NCBI GenBank assembly: GCA_049325055.1
Contig: JBMOPB010000133.1
Coordinates: 1-19,970 of the forward strand
Origin: BRHc4a sp049325055
GTDB taxonomy: Bacteria > Bacillota > Desulfotomaculia > Desulfotomaculales > Desulfocucumaceae
Direction: 5' to 3'
DNA: 19,970 nt
Shown here: positions 5,820 through 13,833 of the stretch, piece by piece
Layout: the number at the start of each line of letters is the position of its first letter
How positions within the stretch are numbered: position 1 is the first letter of the stretch
The notes under the pieces: model-generated
Told to the model about the DNA's origin: nothing
What the model saw: only the letters and a program-made list of their open reading frames with translations
The model's database searches: none
Made by a program: the position numbers and the translations under genes

Positions 5820-7679
5820 TCACACCCCGGGGGCAGCCCTGTTTCCGGAACCAACACCCTGGCGGATGTACAACACTGTCAACAGTGCCAGCCCGATGAG
5901 GCTGGATATCAGCTCTGGATACAATAGAATGGCGCCGAGGAACAGCAGGGCCACTCTTTCGGCCTTGCTGCAGTGACGCCTGAAATATCCCGAAAATGAC
6001 GCGCTGAAAGCCACCACGGCCAGCGCTGAGGTAGCCGTCACAATCAAAATCTCAGTGGTTGGCGCCTTGCATAACAGGGCCGGAAAATAAACGAACAGGT
6101 ACGGTATAAGGAAAGCCACGATAACATTCCTGGAGGCTAATATTCCGCTGGTCAGGGGATTGGCCTTGGCTATCCCGGCTGCAGTGTAAGCAGCAAGGGC
6201 AACCGGGGGTGTTATATCAGCAAAAACCCCAAAGTAGAAAACGAACATGTGGGCGGTGAGAACCGGCACACCCAGGGCCACCAGGGCGGGGGCCGCCACT
6301 GAGGCCTGCACGATGTAATTGGCGGTGGTGGGAAGAGCCATGCCCAGTATAAGGGATGCCACCATGGTAAACGCCAGTGCGAGAAGTTCTTTTCCTCCGG
6401 CCAGTTCTCCTATCATGTTGGAAAATTTAATACCCAGCCCCGTCATGCTGACGGCGGAAACAATCATTCCGGCGCAGGCGCAGGCTGCCACAATGGACAT
6501 TGAAGTTATGCCGGCGTCCCGCAGGGCATCGATGAAATCAGCCGGTCTCATCCGGGTTGACGCCCGCAGCATGCTGGCCAGAATCATAAGGCCAATGCCG
6601 ATATACGCCGCCCTGGCCGGGCTGTAGCCCAAAATCAGAATGATCACCAGTGCCATGATAGGCAATATGTATATCCAGCCGTCTTTCAAAACGTCCTTGA
6701 CCCTGGGCACCTCGTCGTCGGGAAGGCCGTGCATGTTGGTTCGGCAGGCCTCGAAGTGCACGTTCATGTAGATGCTGAAATAGTAGAGAACGGCCGGAAT
6801 AGCTGCGGCCACTATTATCTGAAGGTATGGTATCTGGGTGAACTCCGACATTATAAAAGCTCCGGCGCCCATAATCGGCGGCATGATCTGCCCTCCGGTG
6901 GAGGCCCCGGCCTCCACTGCGGCTGCGAATTCCGGCCGGTAGCCCACACGCCTCATCAGCGGGATGGTGAAGCTGCCAACGGTAGCTACGTTAGCTATGC
7001 TGCTGCCGGAAATTGTCCCCATAAGGCCGCTTCCGATAACGGCTATTTTTGCCGGCCCCCCCTTGGAACGCCCGGCCAATGAGACCGCAAAATTGATGAA
7101 GAAATTGCCGCCGCCGCTTTTTTCCAAAAAGGAGCCGAACAGCACGAAAAGGAATACAATGCTGACCACAACTCCAAGGGGGACCCCGAATATACCCTCC
7201 GTCGTCAGGTACATCTGGTTTATTATCCGGGAAAGATCATAGCCGCGATGCCCGAATGTCCCGGGAATATAGTCTCCGTAAAAGCTGTAAAGCAAAAAAA
7301 CACAGGTCACTATTGGCAGCGGAAGGCCGATGGCCCTGCGGGTTGACTCCAACACAAGCAGTATGCACAAACCGCCTAGCACAAGGTCGGCGGTGACTGG
7401 GGCACCCATACGGGCAACCATTTCCTCGAAATTAATTAACACGTAAGCCCCAACGGCCAACCCGCAAAATGCCAGGATAAAATCCAAAATGCCCGTCCTT
7501 GCCCCTTCCCTTTTCCTTAAGGGGAATTTCAGGAAGATAATAAACAGGCTGAGCATCAGCACCGCCGCCCGCTGTATCATGGCCGTCACAGGAAAGGCAA
7601 TGGTGGTCAGGAGTATGAAAACCGACATCCCGACAGCGGCCAGGGTAATTGTGAATCTTAATATTTTGTCTCTATCCAC
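5820..7679 (-). CDS. TRAP transporter permease, fused small and large subunits
   Basis: This polytopic membrane protein of about 619 residues has at least 14 hydrophobic segments. The N-terminal third (four segments, to about residue 150) corresponds to the small DctQ-like subunit. The rest is DctM-like, with signature stretches SGSSIANVATVGSFTIPLM, EAGASTGGQIMPPIMGAGAF, GMALPTTANYIVQASVAAPAL and ADITPPVALAAYTAAGIA. Fused permeases of this kind work with TAXI binding proteins, as encoded next door. Three starts compete: GTG at 7685, TTG at 7682 and GTG at 7679. GGAGGA ends one base before 7685, so the GTG at 7679, seven bases beyond GGAGG, is chosen. It lies 98 bases after the transaminase gene on the same strand, with a hairpin in between. 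Confidence 0.93.
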   Translation of the reverse strand: MDRDKILRFTITLAAVGMSVFILLTTIAFPVTAMIQRAAVLMLSLFIIFLKFPLRKREGARTGILDFILAFCGLAVGAYVLINFEEMVARMGAPVTADLVLGGLCILLVLESTRRAIGLPLPIVTCVFLLYSFYGDYIPGTFGHRGYDLSRIINQMYLTTEGIFGVPLGVVVSIVFLFVLFGSFLEKSGGGNFFINFAVSLAGRSKGGPAKIAVIGSGLMGTISGSSIANVATVGSFTIPLMRRVGYRPEFAAAVEAGASTGGQIMPPIMGAGAFIMSEFTQIPYLQIIVAAAIPAVLYYFSIYMNVHFEACRTNMHGLPDDEVPRVKDVLKDGWIYILPIMALVIILILGYSPARAAYIGIGLMILASMLRASTRMRPADFIDALRDAGITSMSIVAACACAGMIVSAVSMTGLGIKFSNMIGELAGGKELLALAFTMVASLILGMALPTTANYIVQASVAAPALVALGVPVLTAHMFVFYFGVFADITPPVALAAYTAAGIAKANPLTSGILASRNVIVAFLIPYLFVYFPALLCKAPTTEILIVTATSALAVVAFSASFSGYFRRHCSKAERVALLFLGAILLYPELISSLIGLALLTVLYIRQGVGSGNRAAPGV

Positions 7680-7726
7680 CAACACTCCTCCAATAACACG
7701 AATATCCGATAGCGCTCCCGGGTCAA

Positions 7727-7757
7727 TAAAAGCCGGTGTGCTTTGATTTCACCGGCT
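7727..7757 (-). terminator. hairpin between transaminase and permease genes
   Basis: Read on the minus strand, AGCCGGTG and CACCGGCT form an 8-bp stem around an 11-base loop, followed by TTTATT. Only 20 bases past the transaminase stop, it looks like a leaky terminator that would lower transporter expression relative to the first gene. Confidence 0.5.
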
Positions 7758-7777
7758 AAAAAACTTTCCCCCCGAAA

Positions 7778-8632
7778 TTATTCGGATGAAGAAAGAACAA
7801 TCTCCCGGAAAGATTTATACAGCATTCCTGTAACCGGGCCGGGAACACCGCATCCTATCACGTTTCCGTCCACGCTTACAATAGGCATTATTTCACTGAT
7901 GGTACCGGTTATGAACACTTCGTCTGCTCCCAGCAGCTGATCCAGGGTGAAGGGATCTTCTATCACTTTGAGGCCCTTATCTGCGCAGATATCAAGGGTG
8001 GCGGCGCGGGTAACGCCTTTCAGTATGCTCACGTTTGCCGGGTGCGTTAACAACACATCGTTTTTAACCATGAACACGTTGGTGCTGCTCCCCTCTGTCA
8101 CCACCCCGTCTTCACGGACAAACAACGCTTCCTGCACTCCGGCCCTTGCGGCAGCCTCCTTTGCCATTATGTTTGGAAGAAGGTTTAGGGTTTTAATGTA
8201 ACAGTATTTCCACCTTATTTCCGGATGAGTGACGGCGGCCCCACCCCGCTCCCGAAGGTATGACGGGATTTCCGGGGACTGCCGTACAGTCATGGTCAAC
8301 ACCGGCCTGACCCCGGAAGGAAATCCATGCTGCCGTGGAGCCACTCCCCTGGAGACCTGTATGTATATCTGGGCATCGCTATATCCGCTTTTTTCCAGCA
8401 ATTCACGGACAAGGCCGGCCAGTTCGCTCTTTGTTTGAGGGATGCCGATTTGGATAGCCCCGGCGCTCTCCCACAGCCTGTCCAGGTGTGGATACAACCT
8501 GAACATTCTGCCTTCATAGACGCGCACAACCTCGTATACACCGTCCCCAAACTGGTAGCCCCGGTCTTCGATGTACACTTTTTTTTCATCGGGTGTACAG
8601 AATTCTCCGTCAACATAAGCCAGAGGCCTCAT
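7778..8632 (-). CDS. dat: D-amino acid transaminase
   Basis: This 284-residue fold-type IV PLP enzyme interconverts D-alanine plus 2-oxoglutarate with pyruvate plus D-glutamate, with broad D-amino acid specificity. Diagnostic features are the N-terminal DRGYQFGDGVYEV, the substrate carboxylate trap RGVAPRQH (R100, H102), the PLP lysine K147 in YIKTLNLLPN, and E180 in VTEGSSTNVFMV. ILKGVTR and ITGTISEIMPI are also present. RxH and LNLLPN point to the D-amino acid branch rather than branched-chain aminotransferase or aminodeoxychorismate lyase. The start ATG has AGGTGATG just upstream. It is the first gene of the unit with the TRAP permease and TAXI protein, under its own promoter. That position beside a transporter suggests a catabolic use of D-amino acids in addition to any wall-precursor role (inference). 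Confidence 0.92.
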   Translation of the reverse strand: MRPLAYVDGEFCTPDEKKVYIEDRGYQFGDGVYEVVRVYEGRMFRLYPHLDRLWESAGAIQIGIPQTKSELAGLVRELLEKSGYSDAQIYIQVSRGVAPRQHGFPSGVRPVLTMTVRQSPEIPSYLRERGGAAVTHPEIRWKYCYIKTLNLLPNIMAKEAAARAGVQEALFVREDGVVTEGSSTNVFMVKNDVLLTHPANVSILKGVTRAATLDICADKGLKVIEDPFTLDQLLGADEVFITGTISEIMPIVSVDGNVIGCGVPGPVTGMLYKSFREIVLSSSE

Positions 8633-8673
8633 TTTTCATCACCTAACCGATACACGAATTTATTCATACCACA

Positions 8674-8691
8674 CCGTATTTCACGATACGG
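8674..8691. promoter_or_regulatory. inverted repeat in dat leader, possible operator
   Basis: CCGTAT (8674-8679) and ATACGG (8686-8691) form a perfect 6-bp inverted repeat with a 6-base centre. It lies about 30-45 bases downstream of the predicted dat start site. It could be a regulator roadblock site or a small leader hairpin; the adjacent IclR protein is an obvious candidate but this is unproven. Confidence 0.35.
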
Positions 8692-8725
8692 ATAGGCTGT
8701 TCATTATCCAATCAATACTATGGTT

Positions 8726-8754
8726 AGATTAACATTTCAAGATTTTTGAGTCAA
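8726..8754 (-). promoter_or_regulatory. sigma-A-type promoter for dat-TRAP unit
   Basis: On the minus strand TTGACT (8754-8749), a 17-base spacer and TAATCT (8731-8726). Transcription would start near 8719, about 87 bases before dat. The 8633-8944 gap otherwise holds the inverted repeat at 8674-8691, the iclR terminator and AT-rich sequence with no gene. Confidence 0.65.
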
Positions 8755-8841
8755 GTTGGAATTCTACCAGTTTTACGAAGATTTTTTTAGGAACATATGG
8801 TAAATAACGGATTTGACCAGAAGCAAAACCTTCAGCTAAAC

Positions 8842-8867
8842 AAAAAATCCGGGTTACGTCCACCCGG
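8842..8867 (-). terminator. terminator of iclR-type gene
   Basis: On the minus strand CCGGGT-GGACGTA-ACCCGG is followed by ATTTTTT. The 6-bp GC stem and T-run sit about 80 bases past the regulator's stop codon and separate it from the dat unit. Confidence 0.7.
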
Positions 8868-8944
8868 GAATTAATCATCACTACGCTCTTAAGTTTAATA
8901 AGGTTTGAAGGCAGTGGCTCCCAGACCTCTCTTTTACGCTTTGT

Positions 8945-9712
8945 TCAGCCCCGGTACCCCATCTGCCGTGATATTTCAAGCGCGGCACCGGTTACTGCCG
9001 TCTTGTAAGATTCAATATAAGGCGGCGTCGCCTTCATCTCCGGAAAAGATACCGACAGGGCCGCCACCAGATTTCCGGAACTGTCCCTAACCGGCGCAGA
9101 AATGCAGGCGCTGCCGGGGTGAAATTCACTTACGCTGAAGGAGTAGCCGGCACTCCTGATTTCTTTTATCAGATCTTTAATCTTTCCCGGGTCACTGACG
9201 GTATTGGGAGCAAAGTGCTTGATACTGACCCTTTTAAGGTACTGGTCAATCCAACTGTCGCTAAAGGAAGATAAGAGCATCCTGGAATCTGCCCCGGCGT
9301 AAAGAGGCGACCTCTGCCCGGGCTCCACCACCGTCCTCACCGCGTGAAGACCCGGCAGGGAGGCTATGCACACCCTCTCGTCCCCGTCAATAACATCTAT
9401 ATAGACAGTCTCTTTCAGGTTATCCCTCAGTTTGTGCAGTACGGGAGCAGCCACTTCCATGAGGTTGAACCCGGCCTGGACAACCGTTCCAAGGTAGATA
9501 AGCTTGGGGCCCAGAGAATACTTTTTTGTGTCTTTGTTCTGCCGGAGGTAGCCCAGGCTTTCCAGCGTAGCCACCAGCCTGCTGACGGTGGGCCTGGGCA
9601 GGTTCACCTTTCGGCTCAGATCTGATATGCCTTGCTCTGCGTTATTGGGCGCAAAGGCCTCCAGTAAGGAAAATGCCCTCTCCAGGGATTGTACACTTGG
9701 TATCTTGCTCAT
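8945..9712 (-). CDS. IclR family transcriptional regulator
   Basis: This 255-residue protein has an N-terminal winged helix (VQSLERAFSLLEAF, then ISDLSRKVNLPRPTVSRLVATLESLGYL, about residues 7-58). It also has a C-terminal effector-binding domain with the family's LVEVAAP-like MEVAAPVLHKLRDNLKETVYI, PLYAGADSRMLLSSF, SAGYSFSVSEFHPGSACISAPV and ALSVSFP blocks. IclR proteins sense small organic acids and control adjacent catabolic genes. The start at 9712 is chosen over the ATG at 9718: AGAGG abuts 9718 directly but lies six bases before 9712. The gene is divergent from the glutamate dehydrogenase operon and is followed by the dat-TRAP unit. Either or both are likely targets; the effector could be a 2-oxoacid or amino acid (inference). 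Confidence 0.93.
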   Translation of the reverse strand: MSKIPSVQSLERAFSLLEAFAPNNAEQGISDLSRKVNLPRPTVSRLVATLESLGYLRQNKDTKKYSLGPKLIYLGTVVQAGFNLMEVAAPVLHKLRDNLKETVYIDVIDGDERVCIASLPGLHAVRTVVEPGQRSPLYAGADSRMLLSSFSDSWIDQYLKRVSIKHFAPNTVSDPGKIKDLIKEIRSAGYSFSVSEFHPGSACISAPVRDSSGNLVAALSVSFPEMKATPPYIESYKTAVTGAALEISRQMGYRG

Positions 9713-9810
9713 AGACATCCTCTTGCCCTGTTTTTTTTACCAAAAATCTGTTTAAAACACCTGTCGCCTGCATATATCGGATGGAAATGAAGAAAAATTT
9801 TTACTAAGAA

Positions 9811-9839
9811 ATTATAATTTTTCCGCAATTAAATTACAA
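9811..9839 (-). promoter_or_regulatory. predicted promoter of iclR-type gene
   Basis: On the minus strand TTGTAA (9839-9834), a 17-base spacer and TATAAT (9816-9811). The start site would be near 9804, giving a leader of about 90 bases. It is back to back with the gdh promoter, about 60 bases away. Confidence 0.55.
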
Positions 9840-9898
9840 GTTAAAGATTTCAGCAGTCCTGACTTCATAGAGCGTGTTTTTAGTTTCAAAAATTAATC

Positions 9899-9927
9899 TT
9901 GAAAGGGTATTACCCTTAAATTATAAT
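9899..9927 (+). promoter_or_regulatory. gdh operon promoter with operator in its spacer
   Basis: TTGAAA (9899-9904), a 17-base spacer and a perfect TATAAT (9922-9927). A 15-bp palindrome, AAGGGTATTACCCTT (9903-9917; 7-bp arms around one base), fills most of the spacer. A protein bound there would block RNA polymerase. Predicted start site is near 9934. Confidence 0.65.
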
Positions 9928-10006
9928 TAAGGTGGTGTTCACTATGCAATATTATATTCCGCTATGCGATACACTCAACACAACTTCACCGCAGGAAACG
10001 TCCTGC

Positions 10007-11251
10007 ATGAGAAACGAACTGCTGGAAGCAACAATGATTCAGGTCAAAACAGCGGCCGAAAAGATAGGTCTCGATCCCGGCTACTTAAAGATACTGATGG
10101 AGCCCAAGCGGGCGCTCTCGGTTTCCATCCCGATACGGATGGACGACGGCTCCATCGAGGTGTTCCGGGGATTCAGGGTACAGCACTCCCTTTCCCGTGG
10201 GCCGGCCAAGGGAGGCATACGCTTCCATCCCGAGGTGGACATGGAGGAGGTAACCGCCCTGGCCATGCTGATGACTTGGAAATGCGCCGTGGTGGATATC
10301 CCCTACGGTGGGGCCAAGGGGGGAGTGATCTGCAATCCCAAGCAGATGTCCGCCGCAGAGCTGGAGCGCCTCACAAGGCGGTTCACCAGCGAGATAAGTA
10401 TAATAATAGGGCCGGAAAAGGACATACCGGCGCCGGATGTCTACACCAACCCCCAGGTGATGGCCTGGATCATGGACACCTACAGTATGCACCAGGGCTT
10501 CTCGGTACCGGCGGTGGTAACGGGCAAACCCTTGGAAATAGGCGGATCCCAGGGCCGTAACGAGGCCACCGGCCGGGGTGTTGTATTCACCATCGAGGAG
10601 GCGGCCCCCATCCTGGGGATCGACCTTTCCAAGGCTACAGCGGTCATACAGGGCTATGGAAACGTAGGGAGTGTGGCCGCGGCGGACCTTTCGGCACTGG
10701 GATGCAAAATACTTGCAGTAAGTGACTCCAAAGGCGGCATTTATAGCGAGTCCGGACTGAACCTGGCAGAAGTGGACGGCCATAAGGCCCGCACCGGAAG
10801 CGTTGCCGGCCTTCCGGGGACCCGCCCGGTCTCCAACAGTGATCTGCTCACCCTGCAGTGCGACATACTTGTGCCATCGGCCCTGGAAAACCAGATTACC
10901 GGGGAAAACGCCCCGGACATAAAGGCCAGGCTGGTGGCCGAGGGAGCCAACGGCCCTACTACATATGCCGCCGACCGTATACTGCACGAAAGGGGAATCA
11001 CCGTTATACCTGACATTCTGGCCAATGCCGGGGGCGTGGTGGTCTCCTATTTCGAGTGGGTACAGGGGCTGCAAAACTTCTACTGGTCAAAGGAAGAGGT
11101 AAACAGCCAGCTTAGGCGGCGAATGGCGGCCAGCTTCCGGGAAGTGTACAACATTAAGGAATCACGCGGCGTCAGCATGCGCACGGCGGCATACATGCTG
11201 GCCCTGGACCGTGTGACCAGTGCCATGAAGCTGAGGGGACTTTATCCATGA
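10007..11251 (+). CDS. gdhA: glutamate dehydrogenase (Glu/Leu/Phe/Val dehydrogenase family)
   Basis: The enzyme oxidatively deaminates glutamate to 2-oxoglutarate with NAD(P)+. Residues by family alignment: K68 in RGPAKGGIRFHP, K92 in TWKCAVVDIPYGG, catalytic K104 in GGAKGG and D144 in DIPAPDVYTN, then a Rossmann domain with GYGNVGSVAAADL and VSDSKGGIYS. The C-terminal LANAGGVVVSYFEWVQGLQN is also typical. From 10007 the protein is 414 residues, the usual family length, and begins at the normal first helix. An upstream ATG at 9944 has AAGGTGGTG at good spacing and would add 21 residues. However, the predicted start site near 9934 would remove that binding site, and the extra codons are unlike the rest. 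It is the first gene of an operon; its stop overlaps a possible start of the next gene. Cofactor preference and direction are not decided by sequence; context favours catabolism. Confidence 0.9.
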   Translation: MRNELLEATMIQVKTAAEKIGLDPGYLKILMEPKRALSVSIPIRMDDGSIEVFRGFRVQHSLSRGPAKGGIRFHPEVDMEEVTALAMLMTWKCAVVDIPYGGAKGGVICNPKQMSAAELERLTRRFTSEISIIIGPEKDIPAPDVYTNPQVMAWIMDTYSMHQGFSVPAVVTGKPLEIGGSQGRNEATGRGVVFTIEEAAPILGIDLSKATAVIQGYGNVGSVAAADLSALGCKILAVSDSKGGIYSESGLNLAEVDGHKARTGSVAGLPGTRPVSNSDLLTLQCDILVPSALENQITGENAPDIKARLVAEGANGPTTYAADRILHERGITVIPDILANAGGVVVSYFEWVQGLQNFYWSKEEVNSQLRRRMAASFREVYNIKESRGVSMRTAAYMLALDRVTSAMKLRGLYP

Positions 11252-11280
11252 TAAAAAATACGACAGGAACGGGTGATAGA

Positions 11281-12405
11281 ATGCCAAGGGATGAAAAACT
11301 GATACAGGGAAACCAGGCCATCGCTGAAGGAGCGATATACGCCGGGGCCAGGTTTTACGCCGGCTACCCCATTACTCCCTCCTCCGAGATAGCTGAGGAA
11401 TGCTCCAGGTTATTGCCCAAGATAGGTGGGGTGTACATACAGATGGAGGATGAAATAGCCAGCATAGCGGCCATCGTTGGGGCATCACTGGCGGGGGCGA
11501 AGGCTTTTACAGCCACCAGCGGGCCCGGATTCTCATTGATGCAGGAGAACCTGGGCATGGCCATAATGGGGGAGGTGCCCTGCGTAATTGTAAATGTGCA
11601 GCGGTCCGGCCCCAGCACCGGCCTTGCCACCAAGCCGGCCCAGTCGGACGTGATGCAGGTCAGGTGGGGGCGGCACGGCGATCAGTGCCTCATCGCCCTC
11701 TCCCCTTCCTCGGTCACCGAGTGCTTTTACCTTACGGTTCAGGCCTTTAACTTTGCGGAAAAATTCAGGGTGCCGGTGGTGCTGGCCGCTGATGAAATAG
11801 TGGGTCACATGAGGGAGAATTTCGCCTGCCCGGACAAGGGAGAAATAGAGGTGCTGGACCGGAAAAAACCGGTGGTGCCGCCGGACCAGTACAAACCTTT
11901 TGCTGCGGGCGACGATGAGGTGGCTCCCCTCCCCGCCTTCGGCAGCCAGTACGTTTACCATATTTCCAGCTCCATGCACGGGCCCGACGGCTACAGCAAC
12001 AACAGCCCGGCCAACGCAGCCGCGAAAGTGGCCCGGCTGCACCGGAAGATCGAGGCCCACCGGGACGAGATAGTGCTAACCAGGACCTTTGACACTGAAG
12101 ACATGGATATACTCCTTATAACCTTCGGGGCAACCACCCGGGCAGCCCGGGCGGCGGCAATTGAGGCGAGGAAAAAAGGGATCAGGGCTGGAGTCCTTCA
12201 GCTGATTACCCTTTGGCCCTTCCCCGACGAGGAGGTAGCCGCCCTCGGAGTACGGGCCAAAACTGTGATAGTGCCCGAAATGAACTACAGCGGCCAGGTG
12301 GCCGGCGAGGTTCAGCGGGTACTGGGACCTGTTGACATACGAAGGGTTAACAGTTACAACGGCCAGCTGATTACCCCGGGGGATATACTGAAGGCCATTA
12401 TTTGA
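11281..12405 (+). CDS. korA: 2-oxoacid:ferredoxin oxidoreductase, alpha subunit
   Basis: This 374-residue subunit contains the pyrimidine-binding domain I (EKLIQGNQAIAEGAIYAGARFYAGYPITPSSEIAEE, about residues 5-40, and TSGPGFSLMQENLGMA). It also contains domain II near the C-terminus (LLITFGATTRAARAAA ... VLQLITLWPFP ... VIVPEMNYSGQVAGEVQRVLG). With the beta and gamma subunits it forms the thiamine-diphosphate enzyme that decarboxylates a 2-oxoacid to acyl-CoA and reduces ferredoxin. Its closest resemblance is to 2-oxoglutarate oxidoreductase KorA, but 2-oxoisovalerate and related enzymes share this layout, so the substrate is open. The start at 11281 has GGGTGAT at ideal spacing; an ATG at 11248, overlapping the gdh stop (ATGA), would add 11 residues. 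Position after glutamate dehydrogenase supports 2-oxoglutarate. Confidence 0.92.
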   Translation: MPRDEKLIQGNQAIAEGAIYAGARFYAGYPITPSSEIAEECSRLLPKIGGVYIQMEDEIASIAAIVGASLAGAKAFTATSGPGFSLMQENLGMAIMGEVPCVIVNVQRSGPSTGLATKPAQSDVMQVRWGRHGDQCLIALSPSSVTECFYLTVQAFNFAEKFRVPVVLAADEIVGHMRENFACPDKGEIEVLDRKKPVVPPDQYKPFAAGDDEVAPLPAFGSQYVYHISSSMHGPDGYSNNSPANAAAKVARLHRKIEAHRDEIVLTRTFDTEDMDILLITFGATTRAARAAAIEARKKGIRAGVLQLITLWPFPDEEVAALGVRAKTVIVPEMNYSGQVAGEVQRVLGPVDIRRVNSYNGQLITPGDILKAII

Positions 12406-12411
12406 TAAGCA

Positions 12412-12438
12412 GCATGCGGCCGGTTTTCGGCCGTGCAT
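12412..12438 (+). other. intercistronic GC hairpin before korB
   Basis: CGGCCG (12417-12422) pairs with CGGCCG (12428-12433) over a GTTTT loop, with possible weaker pairing outward. It sits in the 56-base gap between alpha and beta subunit genes, ahead of the beta ribosome binding site. It may affect mRNA stability; it has no T-tract. Confidence 0.3.
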
Positions 12439-12461
12439 ACTCTACGGAAAGAGGTGTTATA

Positions 12462-13292
12462 GTGTCTCACGCCACTGGCGCCAGGTATCTGAAACAAGGA
12501 ATTCTTCCCCACATGTGGTGTTCGGGCTGCGGCAACGGCATTGTGCTTTCAGCCCTTCTCCGGGCATTCGAGGAACTGGGATATGAGAACAGGGACACCG
12601 TTGTGGTGACCGGTATCGGCTGCTGGGGAAAGGCCGATGACTACCTTGTCACCAATGCCCTCCACGTGACCCACGGGCGGGCGCTGGCCTTCGCCACCGG
12701 CATCAAGGCCTTTAATCCCAGGCTGAACGTGGTGGTCCTTATGGGTGACGGCGACAGCGTCACCATCGGGGGCAACCACTTCATACACGCCGCCAGGAGA
12801 AACATAGACCTCACGGCCATAGTGGTCAACAATTTCAATTACGGAATGACGGGCGGACAGGTTTCCGGCACCACGCCGCCGGACGGCTACACCAGCACCA
12901 CAGTGTACGGCAACCCGGAGAGGGACTTTGACATATGCGCACTGGCCGGTGTGGCAGGGGCCAATTATGTGGCCAGGCAGACCGTGTACCACGGGTGGGA
13001 GCTTCAGAACAGCATAAAAGAAGCCCTATGCAAAAAGGGATTCTCACTGGTGGAGGCGGTAAGCCCCTGCCCAACACATTTCGGCCGCAACAACAAAATG
13101 AAAGCCGGGCTGGAAATGATAAAGTGGCTCAAGGAAAAAGGACTGCCGTCGGAAAAATATGACCTCCTGACCGACCCGGAAAAAAATGGCTATTTTGTAA
13201 TTGGTAAACTGACTGACCGGGATGCACCGGACTTCAACACCAGGTACGGGGAAATACGGGCAAGGGCCCTGGCGGCCGGGGAGGGATCCTGA
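12462..13292 (+). CDS. korB: 2-oxoacid:ferredoxin oxidoreductase, beta subunit
   Basis: This 276-residue ThDP-binding subunit has the motif GDGDSVTIGGNHFIHAARRN ... VVNNFNYGMTGGQ (GDG at 95-97, NN at 123-124), which holds the cofactor through Mg2+. It also has four cysteines positioned for a [4Fe-4S] cluster: C20 and C23 (WCSGCGNG), C54 (GIGCWGK) and C203 (SPCPTHFGR). The start is the GTG at 12462, with GAGG seven bases upstream; a longer frame from a TTG at 12402 lacks a ribosome binding site. The C-terminal stretch with GRNNKMKAGLEMIKWLKEKG matches KorB proteins, which lack a built-in ferredoxin domain. The gamma gene starts one base after its stop. Confidence 0.94.
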   Translation: MSHATGARYLKQGILPHMWCSGCGNGIVLSALLRAFEELGYENRDTVVVTGIGCWGKADDYLVTNALHVTHGRALAFATGIKAFNPRLNVVVLMGDGDSVTIGGNHFIHAARRNIDLTAIVVNNFNYGMTGGQVSGTTPPDGYTSTTVYGNPERDFDICALAGVAGANYVARQTVYHGWELQNSIKEALCKKGFSLVEAVSPCPTHFGRNNKMKAGLEMIKWLKEKGLPSEKYDLLTDPEKNGYFVIGKLTDRDAPDFNTRYGEIRARALAAGEGS

Positions 13293-13293
13293 A

Positions 13294-13833
13294 ATGTGTG
13301 AGCGTAAAGACAGGTTCGAAGTGATACTGGCCGGTTCCGGAGGCCAGGGGCTGATTGTTTCCGGCATAATGCTGGGAGAGGCCGCCATATTGGAAGGCAA
13401 AAACGTGGTCCAGACGCAGTCGTACGGCATAGCCAGCCGGGGAGGCTTTTCCAAGGCCGAGGTAATCATCGACAGGGGTGAAATAATATTCCAGCAGGTT
13501 CAAAACCCGGACATGGTGCTGGCCCTTACCGAAGAGGCCATGGAAATATACCGCCACCTGCCCCTTTCAGGTATTCCGGTCTTTTACGACACCACGCTGG
13601 TGGAGCCCCGGGACGGGGAAAAACTGTACGGATATCCATTTACCGAGATGGCCGCTGATCTGGGACACCCGGGCACGGCCAACATGATCGCCCTGGGCGT
13701 GATGAGCACTGTTACCGGCGTAGTCAGCCTGGAAAGCCTGGCCAGGATAGTGGAAAAAAGATTTAAGGGAAAAGTGGCCGGGATGAATATCAAAGCGCTG
13801 CAAAAGGGTGCCGGGCTGGTGGCCGGGCAATGA
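13294..13833 (+). CDS. korC: 2-oxoacid:ferredoxin oxidoreductase, gamma subunit
   Basis: This 179-residue subunit belongs to the pyruvate/ketoisovalerate oxidoreductase gamma family. It opens with FEVILAGSGGQGLIVSGIML and continues QTQSYGIASRGGFSKAEVII, where Q-S-Y-G-x-x-x-R-G-G is the family signature. PGTANMIALGVM and the ending VEKRFKGKVAGMNIKALQKG are also typical. It completes the catalytic core with the alpha and beta subunits. The ATG at 13294 follows GAGGGA by about ten bases and is only one base after the beta stop codon; an in-frame extension upstream overlaps korB and is not needed. The stop overlaps the next gene's ATG (ATGA), so the flavoprotein is translationally coupled. Confidence 0.93.
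   Translation: MCERKDRFEVILAGSGGQGLIVSGIMLGEAAILEGKNVVQTQSYGIASRGGFSKAEVIIDRGEIIFQQVQNPDMVLALTEEAMEIYRHLPLSGIPVFYDTTLVEPRDGEKLYGYPFTEMAADLGHPGTANMIALGVMSTVTGVVSLESLARIVEKRFKGKVAGMNIKALQKGAGLVAGQ

Noticed and set aside
10085..11074. Long minus-strand open frame opposite glutamate dehydrogenase
   Set aside because: It is antisense to a gene with full family conservation; its translation is low-complexity Gly/His-rich with no motif, a product of GC-biased third positions.
12402..12461. Upstream TTG start for the beta subunit
   Set aside because: No ribosome binding site, whereas the GTG at 12462 has GAGG at ideal spacing and gives the normal family N-terminus.
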